NCBI GenBank assembly: GCA_041397825.1
Contig: JAWKVX010000005.1
Coordinates: 62,001 to 126,000 of the forward strand
Direction: 5' to 3'
DNA: 64,000 nt
Source of the DNA: JANNSX01 sp041397825
GTDB taxonomy: Bacteria > Pseudomonadota > Alphaproteobacteria > Rhizobiales > Hyphomicrobiaceae
Part shown: piece after piece, positions 16,893 to 25,749 of the stretch
How positions within the stretch are numbered: the first letter of the stretch is position 1
Layout of the letters: each line of letters opens with the position of its first letter
Notes under the pieces: generated by a model
What the model was told of the DNA's origin: nothing
The model's input: only the letters and a program-made list of their open reading frames with translations
The model's database searches: none
Made by a program: the position numbers and the translations under genes

Positions 16893-17819
16893 GTGCCGAA
16901 TGGCAGCATCAGGATCGGTACGCGCGGCAGCCCGCTGGCCCTCATTCAGGCGGAGGAAGTGCGTGGCCGCCTTGTCGGCTTGCATGGACTCGACCCGGAG
17001 GCGATCGAGATCCGGATTATCAAGACGTCCGGCGACAGGATCCAGGACCGCCCCTTGTCCGAGGTCGGCGGCAAAGGACTCTTCACCAAGGAGATCGAGG
17101 AGGCCCTGCTCGACAAGAGCATCGATCTCGCCGTCCATTCCATGAAGGACGTCGCCACGGTGCTTCCCGATGGCCTCGTCATGGCCGCGATCCTCGAGCG
17201 CGAGGATGTTCGGGATGCCTTCATCAGCCTGAAGGCGGGCCGGCTCGCCGATCTCGCGCCCGGCTCGGTGGTCGGCACGGCCTCGCTGCGCCGGCAGGCG
17301 CAGGTGCGACGGCTGCGGCCCGACCTTCGCGTCGTGACATTCCGTGGCAATGTCGGTACGCGTCTCAAGAAGCTCGAGCAGGGCGAGGCGGATGCCACCA
17401 TTCTGGCGCTGGCGGGACTGAAGCGGCTCGGACAAACGGAGCGCGCGACCTCTGTCATGGCCACGGACGAGATGCTGCCGGCCGTCGCTCAGGGCGCGCT
17501 CGGCCTGGAAATCCGCGCCGACGACGTGCGGACGGCCGCACTCGTCAGTCCGCTCGCACATGCCGAGACGGCCCGTGCCGTGACCGCCGAGCGTGCTTTC
17601 CTCCGCCGTCTCGACGGCTCCTGCAAAACTCCCATCGCCGGACTGGCCCAGATCGTCGGCGATCGTCTCCGGTTGCGCGGCATGATCCTGACGCCCGATG
17701 GTGGCGAGATGCATGAGACAATGCACGAGGGCGCGGCAAGCGATGCCGAGGCGATCGGCTCGGATGCCGCCGCCGAGCTTCTGACCCGCGCCGGGCTGGA
17801 CTTTCTCCGCGAGGCCTGA
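16893..17819 (+). CDS. hemC: Porphobilinogen deaminase (hydroxymethylbilane synthase)
   Basis: A 308-residue enzyme that polymerises four porphobilinogen units in tetrapyrrole synthesis. Landmarks: IRIGTRGSPLALIQAEEV at the N-terminus, VHSMKDVAT near residue 85, active-site segment RRQAQVRRLRPDL and TFRGNVGTRL. The dipyrromethane-cofactor Cys is in LDGSCKTPIAG near residue 240. It starts at GTG with AAGGAG six nucleotides upstream. hemD begins 1 nt after its stop. Confidence 0.97.
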   Translation: MPNGSIRIGTRGSPLALIQAEEVRGRLVGLHGLDPEAIEIRIIKTSGDRIQDRPLSEVGGKGLFTKEIEEALLDKSIDLAVHSMKDVATVLPDGLVMAAILEREDVRDAFISLKAGRLADLAPGSVVGTASLRRQAQVRRLRPDLRVVTFRGNVGTRLKKLEQGEADATILALAGLKRLGQTERATSVMATDEMLPAVAQGALGLEIRADDVRTAALVSPLAHAETARAVTAERAFLRRLDGSCKTPIAGLAQIVGDRLRLRGMILTPDGGEMHETMHEGAASDAEAIGSDAAAELLTRAGLDFLREA

Positions 17820-17820
17820 A

Positions 17821-18558
17821 ATGCGTCTTGTCGTGACACGTCCGGAGCCCGAGGCCAGCGTCGCGGCCGAGATGCTCCGGAAGGCCGGTCACGAGGTCGT
17901 CGTCGCGCCCATGCTGACGATCGCCTCCCGTCGCGATGTGCACCTGGACGTCGGCGGCATCGACGGGCTGATCGCGACAAGCGCCAATGCAATCCGGGCG
18001 ATCGCCGATCATGTCGAGCTTCCAGCACTCCTCGCCATGCCGCTCCATGCGGTCGGAGCGGCGACGGCCGACGCCGCGCGTCGTCTCGGATTCCGGACGG
18101 TCGCGGAGGGCGGCGGGACGGCGTCCGCGCTGGCGGAGCAACTGGGGTCCAGTCAGACGGCCGGAGCGCATCTCCTGCATCTCGCCGGAGATGTCGTCGC
18201 CGTCGATCTGGCCAGGCTGCTGTCGCCTAGAGGCATCGTCGTCGACACGGTGATCGTCTATGAAACCATTCCGTCAGCGGAGCTCGGCAGCCCACTCGCC
18301 ACCGATTTGCGTCGACAGGCGATCGACGGCATACTCCTTCTATCGCCGCGCACGGCCGAGATCTTTGGAGCGCTGGTCGCAAAGGCGGGCTTGGCGGCGG
18401 AGGCACGCCGGCCAACCTATTTCTGCATCTCGGAACGCACTGCGGCCGGTCTCGTCGGGCTTGCCGCCCCCAAGTTACGGATTGCCAAGAAGCCCGATAT
18501 GCCGTCGCTTCTGGCGCTGATCGGTCAGGAGAACGCACAATTGCCCGGACCGGTCTGA
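17821..18558 (+). CDS. hemD: Uroporphyrinogen-III synthase
   Basis: A 245-residue protein with the two-lobed HemD fold that cyclises hydroxymethylbilane to uroporphyrinogen III. Recognised from the N-terminal MRLVVTRPEPEASVAAEMLRKAGHEV strand-helix, IDGLIATSANAIRAI near residue 50, YETIPSAELGSPL near 145 and DGILLLSPRTAEIFGALV near 160. HemD is poorly conserved, but the position immediately after hemC makes the assignment firm. A mitofilin-like gene follows 77 nt later. Confidence 0.93.
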   Translation: MRLVVTRPEPEASVAAEMLRKAGHEVVVAPMLTIASRRDVHLDVGGIDGLIATSANAIRAIADHVELPALLAMPLHAVGAATADAARRLGFRTVAEGGGTASALAEQLGSSQTAGAHLLHLAGDVVAVDLARLLSPRGIVVDTVIVYETIPSAELGSPLATDLRRQAIDGILLLSPRTAEIFGALVAKAGLAAEARRPTYFCISERTAAGLVGLAAPKLRIAKKPDMPSLLALIGQENAQLPGPV

Positions 18559-18635
18559 ACGCCTATGAACATGCCGGTGAGCTCGCCAACAACGCGGGCC
18601 TCGAATTCGCCACCCCCCGGCGAGAGGATAGTACG

Positions 18636-20435
18636 ATGGCTGACGACAAGACCGATCCCTCCGGGCGGAAGCCCGGCTCCGAGGCGCCGGATCCGAAAAA
18701 ACCCACTGCTACGCTCGATCTGAAGGCGACGGTGATCGAGACGCGCGACATGCCCAAGACCGGCGCGGAAGCCGCTGAGCGCACACAGAACAAGCCTGCC
18801 GATCCAAAGCCGGGCGAGAAGAAGCCCGAGGCGGCTTCGGGCGCGAGCGGAGCCAAGGACGCCAAGCCCTCGGATGCGAAATCGGATGCGCCGGGCTCAC
18901 CCGAGGCCGCGGCTAGATCTGGTCCAGCCAAGCCGCCCTCCGGCCCGGCCGGGCCGACACGACGGTCCGGTGGCTTCGTGAGCCACGCCATTGCCGGGAT
19001 TGCCGGCGCGCTCATCGCCATGTTCGGTGTCAACGCCCTGTCGGACCGGCTTGGGCTCGGTAGCCAGTCGGTCGAGGAGCTGACCAATCGGATCGCCGCG
19101 CTCGAGGCCGAGATCAAGGAGCAGGCGGCCGACTCCAGCGAGAGCACGCTCCGCGACAAGATCGCCCGGGTCGAAGCCGATCTCAGGGCTGCCGGCGGCT
19201 GGAAAGAGAAGCTCGCCGCGCTCGAGGCCGAGCAAAAGAAGGTGGCCGATGCCGCCGCTGCGACGAAGGCGGAGCTTGCCGGGCTCGCAGCCAAGCCGGC
19301 GGGCGAGGCAACCATGAGCACCGCGGTCGCCGAGCGGCTCGATGTCATGGAGAAGCAGCTCGATACCATGGCCGAGGCGAGCAAGAAGGGCGAAGGCGGC
19401 AGCATCGCCGGGCTGGCGGCCCTGACCGGTCGTATCAGCGACTTCGAGGCGGAGCTGCAGAGCCGCGTCGATGGCGTCAAGAAGGGTTTTGAGGAGCGTC
19501 TCGTCAAGGAGGTGGCGGGGCTCGACAGCCGGCTCGCCGAGGGGTTGACCGCCGGCAGCGGCGCGACAGTGCAGATCGCGACGCTCAAAGAGGGAAATCT
19601 CAGGCTCGGACGCGATATCGAGGGGCTGAAGCTCACGACCGAGCGTCTGCAGCAGGGGATCGACAGTGTGCGTGGCGCGACCGAGGAGATCCGCTCCGAG
19701 GTCGTCAAGCTCGCGGATGCCGACAGCCAGGCCGAGAAGAGCTACGCCCAGCTCGTCGCCAATCTCAACACCCAGCTCGGCCAGCGCGTGACGACGGACG
19801 ACCTCACCAAGTCGCTCGAGCCGATAGGCGCCAAGCTCAGCGCCCTCGAAGGCGATGTCGGCACGCTCAAGACCAACGAAAGCAACCGCGCGGAAGCCGC
19901 CAATCGCATCCTGCTGTCGCTGGAGCTGACCAGTCTCCGTCGGGCCATCGAGCGCGGCGGCAGCTTCGCCAAGGAGCTGGCGTCGGTGACGGCCATCGCG
20001 CCGAAGGATCTCGATCTCGGACCGCTCGCCGCGCATGCCGAGGCGGGCCTGCCTTCGATCGCGAGCCTCAAGTCGAGCTTTCCTGCGGCAGCCAACGCCG
20101 CCCTCGACGTGGAGCGTTCCGGCGATCCGGATGCCTCGGTTCTCGACCAGCTCTGGGACGGTGCACAGTCGATCGTGCGCGTCCGCCGGACCGGCGAGGT
20201 GGCCGGCGATACCACCGAGGCCATCGTTGCCCGCATGGAGCAGCGGCTTGAGGCCTCCGATCTCGACGGCGTGTCGCGAGAGGCGGCTTCGCTCGCCGAC
20301 GGGCCGAAGGCGGCGATGGCCGGCTGGCTCGGCGAGGTCGAGGCGCGTCTCGCTGTCGACCGCTCGCTTGCCGCCATCGAGGATGGCCTGAAGACGTTGA
20401 TCGGCAGTGCCGCCGGCGACTCCGGCACCAATTGA
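18636..20435 (+). CDS. Mitofilin-like inner-membrane coiled-coil protein (COG4223 type)
   Basis: A 599-residue protein related to the alphaproteobacterial ancestor of mitochondrial Mic60/mitofilin. A charged disordered N-terminus of about 110 residues precedes one membrane helix (about 114-135, FVSHAIAGIAGALIAMFGV). A long coiled coil follows from about 140 to 430 (rich in LEAE, KEKLAALEAEQKK). The C-terminal globular domain from about 440 carries the mitofilin-like signature. The domain order matches family members, which shape intracytoplasmic membranes. The hemD-mitofilin-hemY order is characteristic of alphaproteobacteria. Confidence 0.9.
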   Translation: MADDKTDPSGRKPGSEAPDPKKPTATLDLKATVIETRDMPKTGAEAAERTQNKPADPKPGEKKPEAASGASGAKDAKPSDAKSDAPGSPEAAARSGPAKPPSGPAGPTRRSGGFVSHAIAGIAGALIAMFGVNALSDRLGLGSQSVEELTNRIAALEAEIKEQAADSSESTLRDKIARVEADLRAAGGWKEKLAALEAEQKKVADAAAATKAELAGLAAKPAGEATMSTAVAERLDVMEKQLDTMAEASKKGEGGSIAGLAALTGRISDFEAELQSRVDGVKKGFEERLVKEVAGLDSRLAEGLTAGSGATVQIATLKEGNLRLGRDIEGLKLTTERLQQGIDSVRGATEEIRSEVVKLADADSQAEKSYAQLVANLNTQLGQRVTTDDLTKSLEPIGAKLSALEGDVGTLKTNESNRAEAANRILLSLELTSLRRAIERGGSFAKELASVTAIAPKDLDLGPLAAHAEAGLPSIASLKSSFPAAANAALDVERSGDPDASVLDQLWDGAQSIVRVRRTGEVAGDTTEAIVARMEQRLEASDLDGVSREAASLADGPKAAMAGWLGEVEARLAVDRSLAAIEDGLKTLIGSAAGDSGTN

Positions 20436-20445
20436 GGGCCTGTCC

Positions 20446-22188
20446 ATGATCCGTCTGGTTCTGTTCCTTGTCGGCATTGCCGCGCTGACCGCCGGCCTCG
20501 CCTGGCTGGCCGATCAGCCGTCGAGCCTCGTCGTCGACTGGCAGGGTTATCGCATGGAGACGACGGTGTTCGTCGCCATCGTCGCCCTGGCGCTCTTGTC
20601 GGCCGTTGCCATTCTGGCCTGGTCGCTCGTGCGCACCGTTCTCGGTGGTCCCGGCGCGATCGGCCGGGGGCTAAGGCTCCGCCGTCGCCGGCATGGGCTC
20701 GACGCCATCTCGAACGGCCTCATCGCCATTGGCGCTGGCGACAGCCAGCAGGCCATGCGGCATGCCCAGTTGGCGCGTCGGGCGCTGCCGGACGAGCCCC
20801 TGACCGAGCTGCTGCGCGCCCAGGCGGCTCAGCTCGCCGGCGATCGGGCGACCGCCCGCCGGATCTACGACACCATGCTGCTGGCGCCGGAGACGGCGCA
20901 ACTCGGCCTCCGCGGCCTCTATCTCGAGGCGGCCGGACTTGCCGAGACGGAGGCGGCCAAACAGTTCGCCGAGCGCGCGCTGAAGCTCAATCCGAAGCTC
21001 GGCTGGGCTGCCGACGGCCTGTTCCAGCAACAATGCAAGACCGGCGATTGGTCTGGCGCGCTCGAGACCCTGGTGATCGCCCGCCGGCAGGGCCATGTCG
21101 AGAAACGCCTCGCCGACCGCCGCCGCGCCGTGCTGTTGACGGCACAGGCGCAGAAGCTCGAGGACACCGACATGGACAAGGCCTTCGAGCTCGCCAAGGA
21201 GGCGCATGGTCTGGCGCCCGATCTCGTGCCCGCCGCCGCCATCGCCGGCCGCCTCGCCGCTTCGGCCGGCAAGGTCGGCCAGGCTGCCCAGCTCGTCGAG
21301 CAGACCTGGAAGCGCACGCCGCATCCGGACCTCGCCTATGTCTATGCCTATGCCCGCCCCGGCGATTCCCCGAAGGACCGGCTGAAGCGCGTGCGTGAGC
21401 TCGCCGCCAAGACGCCGAACAACCGCGAGGCGCGGATCGCCGTCGCACGGGCGGCGATCGATGCGCGGGAATGGGAGGAGGCGCGGAACGCCCTCGAGCC
21501 CCTGGTTGAGGACGATCTCTCGGAGCGCGTCTGCGTGCTAATGGCGCGGATCGAGAAGGGCGAAAAGGGCGACACCGGGCGGGTCCGCGAGTGGCTGGCC
21601 AGGGCCGTCGCCGCGCCACGCGATCCGACCTGGGTCGCCGACAATCAGGCCTCGAACAGCTGGGCGCCGGTCTCGCCGGTCACTGGTGCGCTCGACGCCT
21701 ATGAATGGCGCGAGGCGCCCGAGCCGCCGCAGCGCACCGCCGATGCCGGCTGGCTCGCCGAGATCGTCTCGGGAGCTGAGACCGGGCCGGTGATCGAATC
21801 GCTGCCGGCGAAGGTCGGGGAAGCGTCGGCCGCTCCGGCCGAGCCGGAGCCCGTGGCCCCGTCCCAGGTCGCGGATGCCGAGGTGGCGACATCCAAGACG
21901 CTCGAGCTCCGGGCGGGGTACTCGGGCCCGACCCGATCCGAAGGCTCGGCCGAGGCGCGTGCCGGCCAGGCGGAGGTCACCGTGACCGGCACCCCGCCGG
22001 AAGGGGCGCCATCGGTCCGTGCGACGAAGGAGGGGCGGCCGGCGGCCGTGCTGGTCCGGCGCGAGCTACAGGCGGAACCGGCGGCGGCGGACAGGCACAA
22101 AAGCGAGACGACCCAGTATTGGGCGCCCGACGACCCCGGAACCGAGGAGGAGCCCGGTTTCGGCGAGGTGGCCGCCACGCGGCGCTGA
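20446..22188 (+). CDS. hemY: HemY-like TPR membrane protein
   Basis: A 580-residue protein with two N-terminal membrane helices (about residues 1-22 and 40-65) forming the HemY_N domain, including LVVDWQGYRMETTVF between them. A tetratricopeptide-type helical array covers about residues 80-420. The last 150 residues are Pro/Ala/Glu-rich, low complexity and probably disordered. This HemY is the TPR protein encoded in heme operons, not protoporphyrinogen oxidase; its exact role is unclear. Start chosen at the ATG 11 nt after the mitofilin stop. Confidence 0.9.
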   Translation: MIRLVLFLVGIAALTAGLAWLADQPSSLVVDWQGYRMETTVFVAIVALALLSAVAILAWSLVRTVLGGPGAIGRGLRLRRRRHGLDAISNGLIAIGAGDSQQAMRHAQLARRALPDEPLTELLRAQAAQLAGDRATARRIYDTMLLAPETAQLGLRGLYLEAAGLAETEAAKQFAERALKLNPKLGWAADGLFQQQCKTGDWSGALETLVIARRQGHVEKRLADRRRAVLLTAQAQKLEDTDMDKAFELAKEAHGLAPDLVPAAAIAGRLAASAGKVGQAAQLVEQTWKRTPHPDLAYVYAYARPGDSPKDRLKRVRELAAKTPNNREARIAVARAAIDAREWEEARNALEPLVEDDLSERVCVLMARIEKGEKGDTGRVREWLARAVAAPRDPTWVADNQASNSWAPVSPVTGALDAYEWREAPEPPQRTADAGWLAEIVSGAETGPVIESLPAKVGEASAAPAEPEPVAPSQVADAEVATSKTLELRAGYSGPTRSEGSAEARAGQAEVTVTGTPPEGAPSVRATKEGRPAAVLVRRELQAEPAAADRHKSETTQYWAPDDPGTEEEPGFGEVAATRR

Positions 22189-22326
22189 CGGGCGGGGCAG
22201 GGGCTTGGAGCGCTATTCCGCCTTGCCATCGGCGGGCGGCGCGGTTAAGCATCCTCGGCACGTCGGATCGCCGTTCGAGGCGATCGGAAATCGGCAGGCG
22301 GCCCACCTGATTCGCCCGCCCCGGCA

Positions 22327-22401
22327 GCCGCAGTAGCTCAGTGGTAGAGCATCCGCTTCGTAAGCGGGTGGTCGGGGGTTCAAATCCCTCCTGCGGCACC
22401 A
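22327..22401 (+). tRNA. tRNA-Thr (anticodon CGU)
   Basis: A full cloverleaf can be folded by eye. The acceptor stem is GCCGCAG/CTGCGGC, with D-arm GCTC..GAGC. The anticodon stem TCCGC/GCGGG carries loop TTCGTAA, giving anticodon CGU. The T-arm is GGGGG-TTCAAAT-CCCTC. The 3' terminal CCA is encoded (22399-22401). It reads ACG codons. Confidence 0.96.
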
Positions 22402-22442
22402 ATGCTCTTTGGCAGAATTGAAACAATTCGCCCAACGCCTAC

Positions 22443-22457
22443 GGATCAAGTTGATCC
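22443..22457. repeat. 15-bp perfect palindrome
   Basis: GGATCAA-G-TTGATCC, a 7-bp inverted repeat around one base, lies 42 nt downstream of tRNA-Thr in the 219-nt gap before the small secreted-protein gene. It is compact enough for a dimeric regulator site. No regulator can be assigned. Confidence 0.35.
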
Positions 22458-22620
22458 AGCCGGATGCCACGCCGGTGCATGCCCGAAAAGCCGCATCCCA
22501 TTTCGCAGTTAAACAAGTACTGTATCTGAGGCGGCGAGGGGTTCGGGGCCATGGTGGTCCGTGGTGTGACTTGTTCGCCCGAGCGCCGTCTTGCACCTTC
22601 TGGCTCGATGGGAGTTCGAT

Positions 22621-23142
22621 ATGCGAATTGGTTTTGTGGGCGTAGCCTTGGTTGTTGGCCTGTCGGCACTGGCCGGCGTTGCGGGCGCCACGACGGTTTC
22701 CGAGCGTGAATATCAGCGCGGGTATGCGGATTGCCTGGTCGGTCAGTACGACCAGAACCAGCATGGTGCCTCATACAAGCGAGGTTGCCGAGCAGCCGAG
22801 GATTCCGGCAAGACAACGGGGCATACCATCCAGCACAAAGCTGATGCGAACCTGATGCGCTCCATCTGCGATGGTGCAGTCACCGGTAAGTTCAACCCGC
22901 ATGCCCGGATCGTGAAAATCCAAAGTGTGGAGCACCAGAATTTCGGCTGGGGCGTATATGGCATCGTTGCCCTCGATGACGGCAGCACGTCGAACTTCAT
23001 TTGCATGTTCAGCTCAGCGGGCGTGTTCAAGCGTGTGAACGCCAGCGAGCCGATCGGTGCCATCAATCACGCCGATCACGAGAATTATTGCCCTGCCGAT
23101 GTGTCGGAAGCGGACCGCTACAAATATCCGGGCTGCAACTGA
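22621..23142 (+). CDS. Hypothetical secreted protein
   Basis: A 173-residue protein that I do not recognise. Residues 1-22 form a Sec signal peptide (MRIGFVGVALVVGLSALAG with an AGA-type cleavage site before TTVSE). The mature part has about six Cys residues, including one pair in DCLVG and RGCRAAED and later FICMF, NYCP and the terminal PGCN. Disulfide bonding in the periplasm is therefore likely. Codon use is visibly less GC-biased than in neighbouring genes, and the gene lies just downstream of a tRNA, which hints at acquisition. Start at the ATG opening the signal peptide. Confidence 0.7.
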   Translation: MRIGFVGVALVVGLSALAGVAGATTVSEREYQRGYADCLVGQYDQNQHGASYKRGCRAAEDSGKTTGHTIQHKADANLMRSICDGAVTGKFNPHARIVKIQSVEHQNFGWGVYGIVALDDGSTSNFICMFSSAGVFKRVNASEPIGAINHADHENYCPADVSEADRYKYPGCN

Positions 23143-23181
23143 TCGCAGCAGTCCTGCCTAACGATGAAGGCCCGCTTCTGA

Positions 23182-24078
23182 TCACAGCCGATACAGCCGC
23201 TTCGCCGTGTCGTGGAACAGCTTGGCTTGGTCGGCAGCGGGCAACGTCGCGGCGATCGTCTTGAACGTCTCGTAGATCTGGTCGTAGGTCATCTGAATGC
23301 GGGCGACCGGATAGTCGGTGCCGAACATGGCCCGGTCGGCGCCGAAACAGGCGATGCAGTGCATGGCCACCTCGCCGACGCTCTCGAGCGTCCAGTCATG
23401 GTCGTAGGCGCCGGGGTTCGAGATCTTGATGGCGACGTTGGGATGGGCGGCAATCTTGACGAGACCCGCCCGCCACCGCGCCATACCCGCCGCGTCCCGG
23501 TCGATCGGGCTGCCGCAATGATTGACGATGATCTGGAGGTTGGGCATGAGGCCGGCGAGCTCGGCGAGGATGTCCGCCTGATAGGGGTAGATCATCACCT
23601 CGAGGTTGAGGCCATGCTCGGCGAGCCGGGCGACGTCGCGCCGCCAGGCCGGGTGGCGCCCGATCTCCGGGTCGGCGGCGAATCGCTTCTTGGGATCGGG
23701 ATGCCAGGAGAGGATCGAGCGGATGCCGGTCATCCGCGGGAAGGCGGCCTGCTCGGCGATCTGGCGGGCGCCGTCGGGCGTTCCGAGACGAGCCGCACCG
23801 ACATAGCGACCGGCGATGCCATGACCTTTGTCGAGCGTCTCGAGCCAGCGCGTCTCGCCGACGGGATCGCCCGACCAGAGCGCCTCGATATGCACGGTTG
23901 CGACGACCGCATGCCGGGCGGAATCGCGACGATAGTCGTCGACGCCATAGTCGTGGGCGATCTCGCCCAGCCCGGCGAGTGCTTGCGCCGAAGGATCGGC
24001 TGGCGCCAGCCAGGGATGCATCCCCATCGACAGGTCCCAGAGGTGATGGTGCGGGTCGATAATCGGGCCGGAATACAT
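23182..24078 (-). CDS. Amidohydrolase family 2 (PDC lactonase-like TIM-barrel hydrolase)
   Basis: A 298-residue metal-dependent hydrolase of the amidohydrolase-2 group. It opens with IIDPHHHLWDL, the usual HxH-type metal site. Later metal or catalytic positions are NHCGSPIDRD near residue 185 and the C-terminal Asp in FGTDYPVARIQM near 255. Relatives hydrolyse lactones such as 2-pyrone-4,6-dicarboxylate, L-fuconolactone or 4-sulfomuconolactone, or decarboxylate aromatics. The ATG at 24078 has GGAGGG upstream at good spacing. It is divergent from the ABC substrate-binding protein gene, so it probably belongs to the same catabolic locus. Confidence 0.92.
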   Translation of the reverse strand: MYSGPIIDPHHHLWDLSMGMHPWLAPADPSAQALAGLGEIAHDYGVDDYRRDSARHAVVATVHIEALWSGDPVGETRWLETLDKGHGIAGRYVGAARLGTPDGARQIAEQAAFPRMTGIRSILSWHPDPKKRFAADPEIGRHPAWRRDVARLAEHGLNLEVMIYPYQADILAELAGLMPNLQIIVNHCGSPIDRDAAGMARWRAGLVKIAAHPNVAIKISNPGAYDHDWTLESVGEVAMHCIACFGADRAMFGTDYPVARIQMTYDQIYETFKTIAATLPAADQAKLFHDTAKRLYRL

Positions 24079-24316
24079 GTCGTGCCCTCCGCCATGCCGG
24101 TCAGGGACCAGGCTGGTCCGGACATCGGCCGTTGCGTGCTCGATTGTGTTCACCATGTCGGGCATGTCAATCGGCCAGTCTTCAGCACACCAGCTTGACC
24201 CCCCGCCCCCAATTAAGAGACTGTCGGGTATGCCGGAGCGGCGGTGGTCAATAAGCTCAAGCGCCGGCAGGCTCGTTCACAACAAGCTTCTGCGTCACCC
24301 CCACGGGAGGAATGGA

Positions 24317-25564
24317 ATGAGGAAGGCACTACTCGGAACACTGGCTTCGGCGGCCGTGCTCGCATGGGCCTCGGCGGCCTCTGCGGACTCCATCAAGATC
24401 GGTTTCATGGCAACGCTCGAGGGCACCTACACCGTCCTCGGCGAGGACGGCCAGCGCGGCTTCCAGGTGGCCATGGGCCAGGCTGGCAACAAGGCTGGCG
24501 GCAAGGATCTCGAGGTGGTGATCGGAGCGACCGATGCCTCCCCTGAGAAGGCCCTGCAGGTCGTCTCCAAGCTCGTGGAGCAGGACAAGGTCGACATCAT
24601 CATCGGACCCTTGTCGGGCTCGGAAGGCATCGCGCTCCGCGACTATTCCAAGCAACACCCCGAGGTGACGATCATCAACGGCATCTCCGGCGCCCAGGAG
24701 ACGACGTTCGTCGATCCGTCTTCGAACTTCTTCCGCTTCAACATGGACGGCGCCCAATGGGGTGCGGGTCTCGGCGAGTATGTCTTCAACAAGAAGGGCT
24801 GGAAGAGAGTCGCCTCGGTCGCCGAGGACTACTCGTTCTCGTACACCAACTTCCTTGGCTTCGCCCTCGGCTACTGCAAGGCTGGCGGCAAGATCACCAA
24901 CCGCCAATGGGTGCCGCTCGGCACCAAGGACTTCGCCTCGATCATCGCCGCGCTGCCGGATGACGTCGATGCGCTCTATATCGGCCTCGGGGGCGGCGAC
25001 GCCGTGAACTTCCTCAACCAGTACAAGCAGGCCGGCGGCGGCGACGTCGGCATCATCGGCGGCTCCATCATGGTGGACGGCACGGTCCTGTCATCGAAGG
25101 GCGACGCCAAGAAGCTCCTGATCGGCACACCGTCGTCGGGTCCGCAGGCCGACACCTGGGACGATCCCAAGTGGCAGGCCTACGTGAAGGCCTATCAGGA
25201 CGCCTTCCCGCCGGAGAAGCGCTTCCCGAGCCCGTCGCTGCTGGCGACCGGCTACTACAACGCCGTCAACGCCATGGTGAGCTGCCTCAACACCGTCAAC
25301 GGCGACCTGTCCGACGGTCATGCGGCCTTCCGCCAGTGCCTCGCCGGCCTCGAGCTTGATGCGCCGAACGGCAAGATCAAGCTCGACGCCAACCGGCAGG
25401 CCATCGGCACGAACTTCGTCACCGAAGTCGTCGAGCAGCCGGACGGGACGCTTCTCAGCAACCTCGTGGAGAAGATCGACAACGTCAATCAGACGCTCGG
25501 TCTGGACGAGGCCGAGTTCCGCGCCTTGGGTCTGCCGTCGCGTGACATCGTGAAGTGCGACTGA
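24317..25564 (+). CDS. Branched-chain-amino-acid-type ABC substrate-binding protein
   Basis: A 415-residue periplasmic binding protein of the LivK/AmiC class (type I fold). It has a signal peptide (MRKALLGTLASAAVLAWASAASA) followed by DSIKIGFMATLEGTYTVLGEDG, the usual first strand and ligand-loop region. Further landmarks are DIIIGPLSGSEGIALRDY near residue 95 and ATGYYNAVNAM near 315. Start at 24317 with GGGAGG ahead; the open frame extends upstream but encodes nothing plausible. It serves the LivHMGF-like transporter downstream. The length and the absence of amide-sensor features suggest an aromatic or carboxylic ligand, which is inference. Confidence 0.94.
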   Translation: MRKALLGTLASAAVLAWASAASADSIKIGFMATLEGTYTVLGEDGQRGFQVAMGQAGNKAGGKDLEVVIGATDASPEKALQVVSKLVEQDKVDIIIGPLSGSEGIALRDYSKQHPEVTIINGISGAQETTFVDPSSNFFRFNMDGAQWGAGLGEYVFNKKGWKRVASVAEDYSFSYTNFLGFALGYCKAGGKITNRQWVPLGTKDFASIIAALPDDVDALYIGLGGGDAVNFLNQYKQAGGGDVGIIGGSIMVDGTVLSSKGDAKKLLIGTPSSGPQADTWDDPKWQAYVKAYQDAFPPEKRFPSPSLLATGYYNAVNAMVSCLNTVNGDLSDGHAAFRQCLAGLELDAPNGKIKLDANRQAIGTNFVTEVVEQPDGTLLSNLVEKIDNVNQTLGLDEAEFRALGLPSRDIVKCD

Positions 25565-25639
25565 GCTGAGCTCGATGACGGGTGCCCCGGCGGCGAAAGC
25601 CATCTTTCCTCGCCGGAGCACATGACGGGACGAGAAGAG

Positions 25640-25668
25640 GCGGCCGGGCGCCGATCGCATCCGGCCGC
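25640..25668 (+). terminator. GC-rich stem-loop after binding-protein gene
   Basis: GCGGCCGG (25640-25647) and CCGGCCGC (25661-25668) form an 8-bp perfect stem with a 13-nt loop, 76 nt past the binding-protein stop. There is no U-run, so it would more plausibly protect the upstream mRNA end than act as a strong intrinsic terminator. Confidence 0.4.
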
Positions 25669-25705
25669 TCGCATATCGGCAGGCGGGTGCTTGCAAATCG
25701 GCCGG

Positions 25706-25741
25706 AACTCACGCAAAAATACCTTGTCTCTGTTGTGAGTT
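25706..25741. repeat. Inverted repeat upstream of AraC gene
   Basis: AACTCAC (25706-25712) and GTGAGTT (25735-25741) are perfect inverted copies separated by 22 nt. They end 8 nt before the AraC start codon. They could be a spaced regulator site or a leader hairpin overlapping the ribosome-binding region. The function is unknown. Confidence 0.35.
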
Positions 25742-25749
25742 AGGAGCCG

